From positions 1 through 64,000 of the forward strand of contig CAKOGX010000010.1 in NCBI GenBank assembly GCA_934045075.1: a stretch of DNA of 64,000 nt, written 5' to 3'. Positions 9,917 to 18,594 of this stretch are shown here, piece by piece; position 1 is the first letter of the stretch, and every line of letters begins with the position of its first letter. The position numbers and the translations under genes were made by a program. The notes under the pieces were generated by a model. The model was not told where the DNA came from, did not search any database, and worked only from the letters and a program-made list of their open reading frames with translations. This DNA comes from Yponomeuta sedellus (lineage: Eukaryota; Arthropoda; Insecta; Lepidoptera; Yponomeutidae).

Positions 9917-10023
9917 TTAGGTTAGGTTAGGTTAGGTTAGGTTAGGTTAGGTTAGGTTAGGTTAGGTTAGGTTAGGTTAGGTTAGGTTAGGTTAGGTTAG
10001 GTTAGGTTAGGTTAGGTTAGGTT

Positions 10024-10026
<3 letters not shown>
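9915..10026 (+). repeat. Telomeric TTAGG block
   Basis: About 22 perfect units lie between N5 and J. Confidence 0.97.
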
Positions 10027-10077
<51 letters not shown>

Positions 10078-10079
<2 letters not shown>

Positions 10080-10374
10080 GTTGGAGGAGGGGAATACTCA
10101 TGTATACCACCGAACCCGTGCTCGGTGGCATGCCCGACTCTACTGGGAATTTCTCCCAGCAGCCTACGGACTAAACCCCTCCCCCTGTTAGTTCCTGTCG
10201 CTATTTATTATGCGACAACTTTTGTCACTGCAATGTTAAAATGCTGATACACAATTTTCCCTTTCATATTTCTTATCCTATATTACATAATTACACAGCA
10301 ATTACACAGCAAGAATACATTTATCCTTACACAATTTTCCTTGCACATAATTATAATCTTTTGCACTTAATAAT

Positions 10375-10444
<70 letters not shown>

Positions 10445-10576
10445 TCTATTCTTATACTAGGTTAGATACTATTTACAGTCTTGTCTTAATCTGACTTAAA
10501 ATAAACATGTATGACATAATCTGACTTAAAATAAACATGTGGATATGGGTGTGGACGTGGAGCGGTCGCTTCCTTT
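10078..10576 (-). other. 3' UTR of element J
   Basis: The outer part (10078-10187) folds like the ends of N and the SART-like elements: GGAGGGG (10086-10092) pairs with CCCCTCC (10176-10182) and encloses two hairpins. Next comes a GTCGC/GCGAC hairpin with the loop TATTTATTAT (about 10198-10216), which I also has. A 66 nt T run (10377-10442) lies inside the AT-rich remainder. GACTTAAAATAAACATGT is repeated at about 10492 and 10524. Confidence 0.75.
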
Positions 10577-13500
10577 TTAGTCAAAGCAGATACTACCGTT
10601 ATTTTTGTTAGCCCGCATCGCGATTTGTTCCGCGTAATCGAGGAATGTCTCCCTATATTTGTCGTTATTGACTAATATAGCGTAATTATCATTGCAAATC
10701 TTTATCCCTAATTTCTGTTCAATGTCCAATCTTTGTTTACCGTAAACCACGCATTCGTTTAATAAGTGGGGTACATCCTGGGGGCTGCTTCCGTCACAAT
10801 CACAATATGGATGGTCTTTAATTTTAAATCTGTACAAGTATGCGCCAAAACCACCATGCCCGGTAAGTATTTGTGATCTTAGATTGTACATTTCCATTTT
10901 TGTGAGCGCTTTGTAGGCCTGTCTCACGTCCGGGAAGAATAATTTGGTTACAGCTCCTGTGCTTCCGCTGCTGTACTCTTGTTGCCAATCGCAGATTGTG
11001 CTTGTTCTGAGGCTGTACTTTAAGTATGATATAGGGACCCCGTCGTAGACAGCTCTCTGCTTATTTTTTAACGCTGCTTGCTTAGCAAGTTCGTCTGCTC
11101 TCTCATTTCCTGGGATTCCGGCGTGGGCTTTAATCCAGTACAACTTGATGTGGCCTCCGTTACTCTCTAGTGAGCTCAAGTCCTCGTGTACTTTTACCAC
11201 GAGCGGGTGGGTACTAGTGGGGTCTTTTATAGCCTCAAGCGCCGATCTGGAATCGCTGATGATGTTGGCTTTCTTGCCTCTGTCTTCCCGTGCCATTTTT
11301 ATTGCGCAGATGATTGCAGTCAGTTCAGCCTGGTACACTGTGCAATAATTTTCAAGCCTGCAACCTCGCTTTTTGACTTCGTTGCCGTCTTCCCACCAAG
11401 ATACAGCTGCACCGACCCTGCCTTCAATTTTGCTCCCGTCCGTGTAGATCTGCGGCCAGCCGTTGCTGATCTTGTCAACGTCACTGGCATGGTTGATGAT
11501 GTCGAACCCTGGCCCCCTACGTTCGGCTGGATGCGGAAGGTGGAAGACACTCACTCTCTTCTCGATGGTTCGCCCCGGAAGCTCCTCAATTGGTTTCCCT
11601 CGTTTCATCCCGTATAGTGCTGCTGCCTCTTTCAGTCTGAGGTCTAGGGGAATTATTCTTGCAAGTGTGGAGCTTGACGCGAGAGAAGCGGTCTTGTGTG
11701 TCTTTGCAGACCTTATAGCAAACATACGTGTTAGCTTATCTAACCATCGTTTGACGTTCTTATTATCTATAGCTGGAGCCCAAACGCTAGCGGCGTAGAG
11801 AACAATCGGTTCGATGACTGCTGTATATATTGTTCTCACAATGTCCGCGTTTAGGCCCCAGGTTGCTCTTGCAGCTTTGGATACTGCTCTGTAAATGTTG
11901 GTAACCTTTACTGCTATTTTCTTGAGGTGCGGTATGAAGTTCAAGTGTTTGTCAATAGTTAATCCTAGCAACATTATTTCGTCGGACAACATGATGTCGG
12001 TACCGTTCATTTTAAAAGCTGGTTCATCGTATTTCAGCTTCTTTGTCACTATCATGGCTTGTGTTTTGTGGGCCGCAAAATTCAGCTTGTTTTCGCCGCC
12101 AAAAGCTGATATGTCGTTCAGCGTTTTGTTTACTATGGCCGTAAGATCTCGAGTATTGTCGGAGTACGCTATCAGCAGCAGATCATCGGCAAAAGCCTGA
12201 ATGTGAGCCTCCATGTGGTCAGCTTTCCTAAGCAGCGGGTCGAGTAGGATGTTCCACATCAGGGGGCCACAAGTTGATCCCTGTACGCAACCTTTATTGG
12301 TTGCTCTCTCGATGAAGTTACCCCCATAACTTACTCCCACCGAACGCTCCTCCAGATAGCTGTATACAAGAGCGAGTATGTAAGGGTCACACTTCTTTTT
12401 AATCAGTTGTTCCTTTATGGCTGGCCACCATGCGTTGTCAAATGCGCCTTCAATGTCAAGGGATATTACCGCTACGATCTTTTTATTGCGTACTTGATCC
12501 CTCACTAAGGTGACGGCGTCGTATAGGGCATCCTCGGTGCTGCGTTGGGGCATGAAGCCATACTGACGAAAGCTCAGTTGATTGCTCCGTCCCAGTGACC
12601 ACAGCAATCTGTTGGTGAACATTTTCTCCATAATTTTGCCAAGTACAGGCAGGAGGCCAATTGGTCTGTAGGATTTAGGTATTGAGTAATCATCCTTCCC
12701 TGGCTTCCTCAAAATCCTTACAAAGGCGACCTTCCAGATTCTAGGGAAACAACCGAGAGACAGACACTTATTCAGTATGGCCAGGAATATGTTCGGTGCG
12801 GCCAGGATTGCCCGGAGGCATATGTCTGCCGTAAAGCCGTCTCTCCCTGGGGCCTTCTTAGGGCTGATGTTGGTTGTGACTCTCATCATCTCGTCCCTAG
12901 TAAATGGAATGAAAGTGGTTCGTTCCTTAAGGGATCCGAGTTCGCTCCTAAAGTCGTCCGTGCCAGTCCTGATCGTCGTCTGTGCCATCGAGTCTGAGTT
13001 GGGGTCATCGTTAGGGTAAAAGGTTGTCGCGATAAGTTCAGCCGACTCCTTTGGGTCAAGCTCAACTCCGTTGCAGTCCCTCAGCATGCACTCGTCGGAT
13101 CTTCCCACGGATCTTATTATCCTATAGATTTTGTCCCAAAGGGTTTCGCGTGATTGTCCCGTGCAGAAGTTCTTCCAAGAAGTAGTTCGGGTATTTAAGA
13201 GGGCCTTTTTATAATCTTCCAGGTGTTCTTTATACTCGGCTATGACCAGAGGTTTCCTTCTCGGGTTCGCTTTTCGTATCTTCTTGCACAACCTTATTAC
13301 TTCCCTCTTTTTGTCTCTCAGCTCATTGGTCCACCAACTGTTGGTTTTTATTTGGCGGGGCTTTAGTTTGGGTATGGATGATTCGCACGCTTGCTGTATG
13401 CATTGTGTATATTTGCAGACCAGATCTTCCATCTCCTCATTCTCCGCTATTGTTTCGATGGAAGCTTCGCGTATGGCCGCATCCTCAAAGTTGGCTACAA

Positions 13501-14311
13501 GATTTTCGGCGAACGAAGCCCATTTAGCCTTTTTCAGATCGTAGAGCCTTGTAGATGTCACCTGTTCTGGGTGAATTTGCGTTCGATCTCCCACATTAAC
13601 GTCGAAGGATATGGCCCTGTGATCCGAAGTGACTACTAGGTCAGGATCGACTTTCCAGTTGGCCACTCTTGTCAGTAGCGTTTGCGAGCAAGCGGTGACA
13701 TCTACAATGCTCCGACAAACGCGCCCCTGTCGCAAGGCATAATAGGTAGCCTCGGAGCCCTCGTTGAGGACATACATATCCTTTCTAGATAGGAAGCTAG
13801 AGTATGCCTCCCCTCTGCGGTCCTCCGTCTCACAGCCCCACCAATGGCTTAACGCGTTACAGTCGCCTCCCACCATTACATGGGGTGTATTTAGGGCAGA
13901 CATGATAAGCTCTAGTTTCTGAATGTATCCATCTATGTCCTCGTAGTCCTCCCAGTAAATTGATATTAAACCCATTTTGAAGCCGTTCTTGATCGCTGTT
14001 ACCGCTACTATATTTTCGGTTATCAGGCTATCTTTCTCGATAATGGCGATGTTAGGGTCTACAATGACAATCGAGGCTTTGACCGGTTTGACGCGTCCTG
14101 CCATTTTTTGTACTACCCTGTGGGTCAGCGTTAGCTGTCCGGCGGCTCCAACATATGGCTCCTGCAGAAGGAGCACCGAAAACCCTTTCATGGTAGCCAC
14201 CTGGATGCATTCTTGCGTGGCCGCCAGGCCCCTACCCAGATTGGCTTGAATTATCCTGAAGTTGCCTTGCCCTCTTTGTTCTCTTTGGATCTCGGCAGTC
14301 ACCACTTCAGC
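10577..14311 (-). CDS. ORF2 of element J: endonuclease-RT-RNase H, TRAS-like
   Basis: About 1244 aa. The APE endonuclease occupies roughly the first 240 residues (IIQANLGRG, QEPYVG, GGDCNAL, SDHRAI). The RT lies at about 470-760 (SLDIEGAFDN, GCVQGSTCGP, FADD near 705). RNase H type I lies at about 950-1085, with its Asp in YTDGSKI, Glu in YQAELT, Asp in SDSRSA and a final NERADELAK. A C-terminal CX..C...H...C cluster follows (YCDCDG). No ATG opens the frame. It overlaps the ORF1 stop in the +1 frame, and the first candidate start, GTG at 14305, lies 2 nt after the ORF1 TGA. A +1 frameshift or a non-AUG restart is inferred. Confidence 0.9.
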   Translation of the reverse strand, partial: AEVVTAEIQREQRGQGNFRIIQANLGRGLAATQECIQVATMKGFSVLLLQEPYVGAAGQLTLTHRVVQKMAGRVKPVKASIVIVDPNIAIIEKDSLITENIVAVTAIKNGFKMGLISIYWEDYEDIDGYIQKLELIMSALNTPHVMVGGDCNALSHWWGCETEDRRGEAYSSFLSRKDMYVLNEGSEATYYALRQGRVCRSIVDVTACSQTLLTRVANWKVDPDLVVTSDHRAISFDVNVGDRTQIHPEQVTSTRLYDLKKAKWASFAENLVANFEDAAIREASIETIAENEEMEDLVCKYTQCIQQACESSIPKLKPRQIKTNSWWTNELRDKKREVIRLCKKIRKANPRRKPLVIAEYKEHLEDYKKALLNTRTTSWKNFCTGQSRETLWDKIYRIIRSVGRSDECMLRDCNGVELDPKESAELIATTFYPNDDPNSDSMAQTTIRTGTDDFRSELGSLKERTTFIPFTRDEMMRVTTNISPKKAPGRDGFTADICLRAILAAPNIFLAILNKCLSLGCFPRIWKVAFVRILRKPGKDDYSIPKSYRPIGLLPVLGKIMEKMFTNRLLWSLGRSNQLSFRQYGFMPQRSTEDALYDAVTLVRDQVRNKKIVAVISLDIEGAFDNAWWPAIKEQLIKKKCDPYILALVYSYLEERSVGVSYGGNFIERATNKGCVQGSTCGPLMWNILLDPLLRKADHMEAHIQAFADDLLLIAYSDNTRDLTAIVNKTLNDISAFGGENKLNFAAHKTQAMIVTKKLKYDEPAFKMNGTDIMLSDEIMLLGLTIDKHLNFIPHLKKIAVKVTNIYRAVSKAARATWGLNADIVRTIYTAVIEPIVLYAASVWAPAIDNKNVKRWLDKLTRMFAIRSAKTHKTASLASSSTLARIIPLDLRLKEAAALYGMKRGKPIEELPGRTIEKRVSVFHLPHPAERRGPGFDIINHASDVDKISNGWPQIYTDGSKIEGRVGAAVSWWEDGNEVKKRGCRLENYCTVYQAELTAIICAIKMAREDRGKKANIISDSRSALEAIKDPTSTHPLVVKVHEDLSSLESNGGHIKLYWIKAHAGIPGNERADELAKQAALKNKQRAVYDGVPISYLKYSLRTSTICDWQQEYSSGSTGAVTKLFFPDVRQAYKALTKMEMYNLRSQILTGHGGFGAYLYRFKIKDHPYCDCDGSSPQDVPHLLNECVVYGKQRLDIEQKLGIKICNDNYAILVNNDKYRETFLDYAEQIAMRANKNNGSICFD

Positions 14312-16496
14312 AATATGCGACTGCAGAGCGAGCTATTCTGTCCCATTTCTGCCACTCTGGGCAGCTAGAGCTGAATGCTGGATGTGCATGGTTGCCGTCG
14401 GGTTGGATTTTTGCGCAGTTTGTGCACTTCGATGGTGTTGTCTGGTTACAGTCGCGTGTATCGTGATTCCCAGTGCAATAAGCGCAGGTCGGTTCCTCGG
14501 TCCTACACTCTCTCGCCCTGTGACCGAAACCCAGGCAGCGATAGCATTGGATCAGTGGAGACTGGTCCAGTGTCGCCACTATCTGGTAGCCTATGTGGAT
14601 TTTGTTGTCCTTAAGAGCACTCCAGATTTGCGGGCTGACCTGCATTATAATGTTGCTCATTTCCTTAGTGCGTCCTTTGGTTCGTCGGATTACCTTTGCC
14701 GTGGCACCAGCTCGGTTTACGCCTTTGAGTAGATGATTGTTTTGGCACCACAGGCCCTCCTCCACTTCCTTATCAGTCAGGTAGTTCGCTACTCCAACCA
14801 GTTTGAGCAGAGGGTTCTTGTTGGTCGTTCTCTGGACTATTATTTTTTCAGCTTTGGATCTTATGGCTTGTTCCAATTTGCCGCGATCCTCTTCGGTTCG
14901 GCAGGTTATCACGACTTTCTGTTGTCTAACCTTTTTCACCCTGGTTACTCCCACGCCAAGCTCTATCACGTCCACCTTGGACTTCAGTGCACCAGCTACA
15001 TCGTCACTGGTATGGTGGGGATCCATGGATTCCAGTATGAGGCCATATTGCGGTGATGTCAGGCTGTCGGCGTATGTTTTAGCGGTGCGGGTGTTGGCTT
15101 CCCTTGGCAAATTTGGTTCTAATTGGCCAAGGGTCTCGGCTTTTTTCGTGTTTAGCTGGCCCTGTATCTCGTTCAGCCTAGCCTCGATTCCTGCTACAGC
15201 CATCTCGGTTCCCACTCCTGGGTCCGGCAGCGGCCGCTGCAGGCCAGCGATAGTCTCCTCATGGAGCTCCGCCACCTCACGCCTTATTGTTCTTAGCAAG
15301 CCGTCCATTGGTTCCATAACTCTGGTTACCGCTTCCTCCATGGCTTCGGCTGGAGGAATAGAGCTGCCAGCAGGTCTCTCGATAAGATGTCCCACCGCGT
15401 CATGGATTTCGACCACCGCCTTCAAAATGGCATCCATCTGTGGGTCCTGTGCCGCAGTCGAGGGTACGGGTGAGGGTGCCCTTTCTCTCTCACGACGGCT
15501 CTCCTCGGAGGCCATCATGCGCTGTGCCGATCTTTCGCATACTTTGAGCAGATCGTCAATCCGGCTCCCCATAGCTGCGACACGGTGGGATATGTTGTCC
15601 ATTTGTGATGTCAGTGCTGCTACCAGGCGTTCGTGAGCACTCCAGTCCTTGCTTACCACTGCTGAGGGCGTTAGGTCCGTTCCAACCGCTCCCTCTATCA
15701 TCCGCGCATTAATGGCCTTTATGGTTCGGATAGGCTCATCCAGCTCATAGTTCAGCCACCCCGCAATGTCTGAGACTCCCTTACGGATCAGCTTGACCTC
15801 CCCTGAGATGTCCAGGGTGCGTTCTCCCGCTACGTCGCTTAGCTCCTTGATTCGTTTGGCGTGGGCGCGCTCGACATTCAGCAGTTCCCGCGCCGCCCTG
15901 GCACGTTCGGTCTCTACCGTGGCTCTATGGCGTGATCTTGAGTCCGAGAGAGACAGCGCCAACTGGTAGAGGCCTTGCAGGCATTCCAGGGCCTCGACCT
16001 TGCACTCTCTTTTCATGTTGCCCGCTTTTTCAAGGGCATCTTTGCCGGAGAGGAAGTATTCGTTCGCTGTTCTGGTAGCCAGGTCCATTGATACCCCGGT
16101 CCTGCCTCTCATAGGGGGCAGCATGCTAGCTCTACCCCTAGACACAAAGCTGGCCTCGCTATCAGCATCGGAATGTTCGGGAATTGGTTCCGGTCTGGCT
16201 ATACCCAATTCGTCCAGGTCAGAGTCCACATCGGTGTCAACGCGAGTTCCGGTGCTGAGATCGTCGGAGTCTAATGGTTCAGCCTCACGCAGAGCTATGG
16301 TCTGTTCTTCGGCCCCCGCAGCCCCGATCTCCGTTGGCGCTGGAGTTTCCGCCTGTGCGGAGGCAGCAACCGCCACCAGTGCTATTTTCCTAAGCGATGC
16401 ACCCTTTTCCCCGCGTGATTGTGCTTTCCTGGGTTGAACTGGACCTCCCGTGGATACAGGGTTTGGCTTAACCCTGGTGTTCGGAGCTTTGCTCAT
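14307..16496 (-). CDS. ORF1 of element J: Gag-like zinc-knuckle protein
   Basis: 729 aa from the ATG at 16496. The frame extends upstream to a TTG at 16562, but the ATG (MSKAPNT) is the first plausible start. The N-terminal third is low-complexity and acidic. A predicted helical region follows (GKDALEKAGNMKRE to ERAHAKR, about 175-245). An RRM-like segment lies at about 525-590. Three zinc motifs close the protein (CYRCLGFGH, CAYCTGNH, CTNCAKI). The end reads ..AYC-stop, the same Tyr-Cys-stop as in G, H and I. Its role is RNA binding and RNP formation. Confidence 0.88.
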   Translation of the reverse strand: MSKAPNTRVKPNPVSTGGPVQPRKAQSRGEKGASLRKIALVAVAASAQAETPAPTEIGAAGAEEQTIALREAEPLDSDDLSTGTRVDTDVDSDLDELGIARPEPIPEHSDADSEASFVSRGRASMLPPMRGRTGVSMDLATRTANEYFLSGKDALEKAGNMKRECKVEALECLQGLYQLALSLSDSRSRHRATVETERARAARELLNVERAHAKRIKELSDVAGERTLDISGEVKLIRKGVSDIAGWLNYELDEPIRTIKAINARMIEGAVGTDLTPSAVVSKDWSAHERLVAALTSQMDNISHRVAAMGSRIDDLLKVCERSAQRMMASEESRRERERAPSPVPSTAAQDPQMDAILKAVVEIHDAVGHLIERPAGSSIPPAEAMEEAVTRVMEPMDGLLRTIRREVAELHEETIAGLQRPLPDPGVGTEMAVAGIEARLNEIQGQLNTKKAETLGQLEPNLPREANTRTAKTYADSLTSPQYGLILESMDPHHTSDDVAGALKSKVDVIELGVGVTRVKKVRQQKVVITCRTEEDRGKLEQAIRSKAEKIIVQRTTNKNPLLKLVGVANYLTDKEVEEGLWCQNNHLLKGVNRAGATAKVIRRTKGRTKEMSNIIMQVSPQIWSALKDNKIHIGYQIVATLDQSPLIQCYRCLGFGHRARECRTEEPTCAYCTGNHDTRDCNQTTPSKCTNCAKIQPDGNHAHPAFSSSCPEWQKWDRIARSAVAYC

Positions 16497-16626
16497 GTTT
16501 TCGGTCTTGTTACAAGAAACTCGATGGTGTCGCGTTTTTAGCGGGTCAGTACAACGTCCCAACTCGAATAGCTTATAAATTACGAGATTTTTACAGATAG
16601 CTCGAGTCTTGTCTGTCTAGCTTACA

Positions 16627-16746
16627 AACTTATCAAGACTCGCTGTGCCCGAGGGACGTCGGCTGGTGTAATGTGGCACTCAGTAACTTATCAAGACTCG
16701 CTGTGCCCGAGGGACGTCGGCTGGTGTAATGTGGCACTCAGTAACT
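16627..16746 (-). repeat. 58 bp tandem repeat x2 in the 5' UTR of element J
   Basis: AACTTATCAAGACTCGCTG begins identical 58 bp copies at 16627 and 16685, with a 4 nt start of a third copy. It sits at the transcript's 5' end, where tandem promoter-bearing monomers occur in some non-LTR elements. A regulatory role is inferred. Confidence 0.85.
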
Positions 16747-16771
16747 GCACAACAAAGAAAGGAAACTGCTC

Positions 16772-16873
16772 GGTTAGGTTAGGTTAGGTTAGGTTAGGTT
16801 AGGTTAGGTTAGGTTAGGTTAGGTTAGGTTAGGTTAGGTTAGGTTAGGTTAGGTTAGGTTAGGTTAGGTTAGG
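16772..16873 (+). repeat. Telomeric TTAGG block
   Basis: About 20 perfect units lie between J and F. Confidence 0.97.
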
Positions 16874-16960
16874 ACCGACTGGGGGGGGCGCCGCTGCGCG
16901 AAAGCGCGCGCGCCTCGTACCAGTCGGACCAGAGTGGCCGCCGGGACGCGGAGGGTCGGG

Positions 16961-17120
16961 GGGGTGCGATGCCAGATAACCTTCACGTGTACCCCTCCGC
17001 TTTCCGTTCCATCTGATTCTATGAACCAGGTGGAGGGGCAAGTGGTGGGGTCGGTGCACCCTGAGCGTTAGTCAGTAAGTTGTTAACGGAACTTACTGGC
17101 TAACGGCGAATAATCTGGCG
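16961..17120 (+). ncRNA. HDV-like self-cleaving ribozyme fold in F
   Basis: P1 is GGGTGC with GCACCC (16962-16967/17056-17061), plus a G16961-U17062 wobble. P2 is TGCCAGAT/ATCTGGCG (16970-16977/17113-17120). P3 is ACC/GGT. P4 is a 16 bp stem CGTTAGTCAGTAAGTT/AACTTACTGGCTAACG. J4/2 reads GCGAA with the putative catalytic C17107. The P4 and L3 stems differ in sequence from B and D but keep pairing, which is covariation support. Here the fold lies 87 nt inside the element. Confidence 0.75.
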
Positions 17121-17181
17121 GGAGGGGTCGCGTGGGCCCTGTTTCACTTTGTGGAGCGGGACCCAGGCGACCAACCGATTG

Positions 17182-17480
17182 AAGGACCGACTGGGGGGGG
17201 CGCCGCTGCGCGAAAGCGCGCGCGCCTCGTACCAGTCGGACCAGAGTGGCCGTGGGCGGAGGGTCGGGGGACCCTCTGCCTCCATCACGGCGGGAGGGGT
17301 CGCGTGGGCCCTGTTTCACTTTGTGGAGCGGGACCCAGGCGACCAACCGAATGAAGGACCGACTGGGGGGGGCGCCGCTGCGCGAAAGCGCGCGCGCCTC
17401 GTACCAGTCGGACCAGAGTGGCCGCCGGGACGCGGAGGGTCGGGGGACCCTCTGCCTCCATCACGGCGGGCCGGAAGGCG
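17182..17480 (+). repeat. Internal direct repeats of F
   Basis: The segment starting GACCGACTGGGGGGGG and ending near GGACCAGAGTGGCC occurs at 16872, 17183 and 17354. The last two are part of a roughly 170 bp unit that also includes CGCGTGGGCCCTGTTTCACTTTG and the flanking GCGACCAACCGA. Copies carry GC-rich hairpins (GCGCCGCTGCGCGAAAGCGC). Confidence 0.85.
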
Positions 17481-18021
17481 CCCTTGCGTGTTCCGAGGGT
17501 GCCTTCTGGCACGGAGGGGGCCCGCGCGGTCGCTCACCGCCTTCTCTGCTTTCAGAGAAGTGCTGGTGGGCGACGTGACGGGCCTCGAGTGTGGGGCGTG
17601 TGGGGGCCAACAGTTGACATTGGCCCCCATGCGCCCCAACGAGGAGGTGCGCCGCCCTCCTCTAATCCCATTGGACCACACAACAATGGGATGGAGGGGG
17701 CGGCGCGTTGGGGCGTGTGGTGGCCAAGGGGTTCGCACTTGGCCACTATGCGCTCCAACGAAGAGATGCGGCGTTCCCTCGCCCCGTCGTTCGGTCCGAT
17801 GCGATGGGGCAGGGGCGCCGCCGAAGGAGTGCCCGAAAGGGCGCCCGCAGACGGGGTCGCGGAAGTGTGCGTAAGCGTCCCCGTGGCCCCGTCCTTTGCG
17901 GTGCGGAGGAACACCCCAGGAGTTTTAGTCGGTATACCGCCCTTTTCAGGGCGGGGAGTCCGACATAACCACTGTGCTCCCCCGAGCCGGTGGTACCCGT
18001 AATTGGGGTTTCTCCTGGGTG

Positions 18022-18078
<57 letters not shown>

Positions 18079-18080
<2 letters not shown>

Positions 18081-18127
18081 TTAGGTTAGGTTAGGTTAGG
18101 TTAGGTTAGGTTAGGTTAGGTTAGGTT
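18079..18127 (+). repeat. Telomeric TTAGG block
   Basis: About ten perfect units lie between F and B and end TTAGGTT before the first G of B. Confidence 0.97.
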
Positions 18128-18292
18128 GGGGTGCGATGCCAGATTACCTCCCCGTGTGCCCTTCCGCTTCCGTTCCTACTGATTCATCTTGAATCAGTGG
18201 GAAGGGTAAGTGGCAAGGGCCGGTGCACCCTGGGCGCTGGTCAGTAACTTCTCTTTATGGGATCTTGCTGGCCAGCGGCGAAAAATCTGGCA
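18128..18292 (+). ncRNA. HDV-like self-cleaving ribozyme at the 5' end of element B
   Basis: The double-pseudoknot order P1-P2-P3-P1'-P4-P2' is complete. G18128 forms the G-U wobble with U18231, and GGGTGC (18129-18134) pairs with GCACCC (18225-18230). P2 is TGCCAGAT (18137-18144) with ATCTGGCA (18285-18292), 8 of 8. P3 is ACC/GGT, and P4 is CGCTGG/CCAGCG. J4/2 is GCGAA with the putative catalytic C18279. Cleavage before G18128 would release exactly the element RNA from upstream telomeric transcript. HDV-like ribozymes are known at the 5' ends of R2 and other non-LTR elements. Confidence 0.82.
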
Positions 18293-18594
18293 GACGAGGG
18301 CGCCTGGACCCTGTTCTCACAGAGTCCGGGTGGGGGCAGCCCATCTGGGTTTGCGTGAGCAGATCGGAACCCCGACTCACTGGGACCGAGGGCCCTGCCG
18401 CTAGCGGTCGGGCTGCGAGGAGTTAACCTCTATAAAAAATCCTGGAAGTGGTACGTGCGCGGCGCTTTCCAGTACTGGGCTTAAGCCGATAAGGCCGACG
18501 TGGAGCCGAAAGGGTTAAGCTCAGGCATCGGCTGTCTGGTTCACCCAGGCAGGCGTACCGCAAACTATATCTTTGATATATCGAGATAAAAAAA
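18293..18594 (+). other. 5' leader of element B between ribozyme and ORF1
   Basis: Noncoding and strongly conserved with D. It contains GCTGCGAGGAG...AACCTCTATAAAAAA (18412-18439), a segment also kept in E, so it may act in transcription or translation initiation. The ORF1 context is AAAAAAATGG. Confidence 0.6.

Larger units (their letters stand above)
10027..16771 (-). mobile_element. Element J: complete TRAS-like telomeric non-LTR retrotransposon
   Basis: On the - strand the element comprises a 5' UTR with a 58 bp tandem repeat, ORF1, ORF2 with RNase H, an AT-rich 3' UTR, a GUUUAGU-type terminal fold and a 51 nt poly(A) joined to CCTAAC. Telomeric repeats flank both sides. Both ORFs are unbroken. 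Confidence 0.9.
16874..18078 (+). mobile_element. F: non-autonomous chimeric SART-dependent element
   Basis: 1.15 kb of GC-rich sequence plus a 57 nt poly(A) (18022-18078) joined to GGTTAGG. It contains an internal HDV-like ribozyme fold (16961-17120), three copies of a GACCGACTGGGG...GGACCAGAGTGGCC segment, a core homologous to N1-N5 in reverse orientation, and a last 210 bp nearly identical to the end of E. No credible coding sequence is seen. The open frames in it are GC artefacts that are not shared with N. Confidence 0.8.

Noticed and set aside
17149..17874. 241-codon open frame in F
   Set aside because: It runs through direct repeats and the ribozyme-containing element, is not shared with N copies and has Gly/Arg/Pro-rich low-complexity content typical of GC-rich noncoding DNA.
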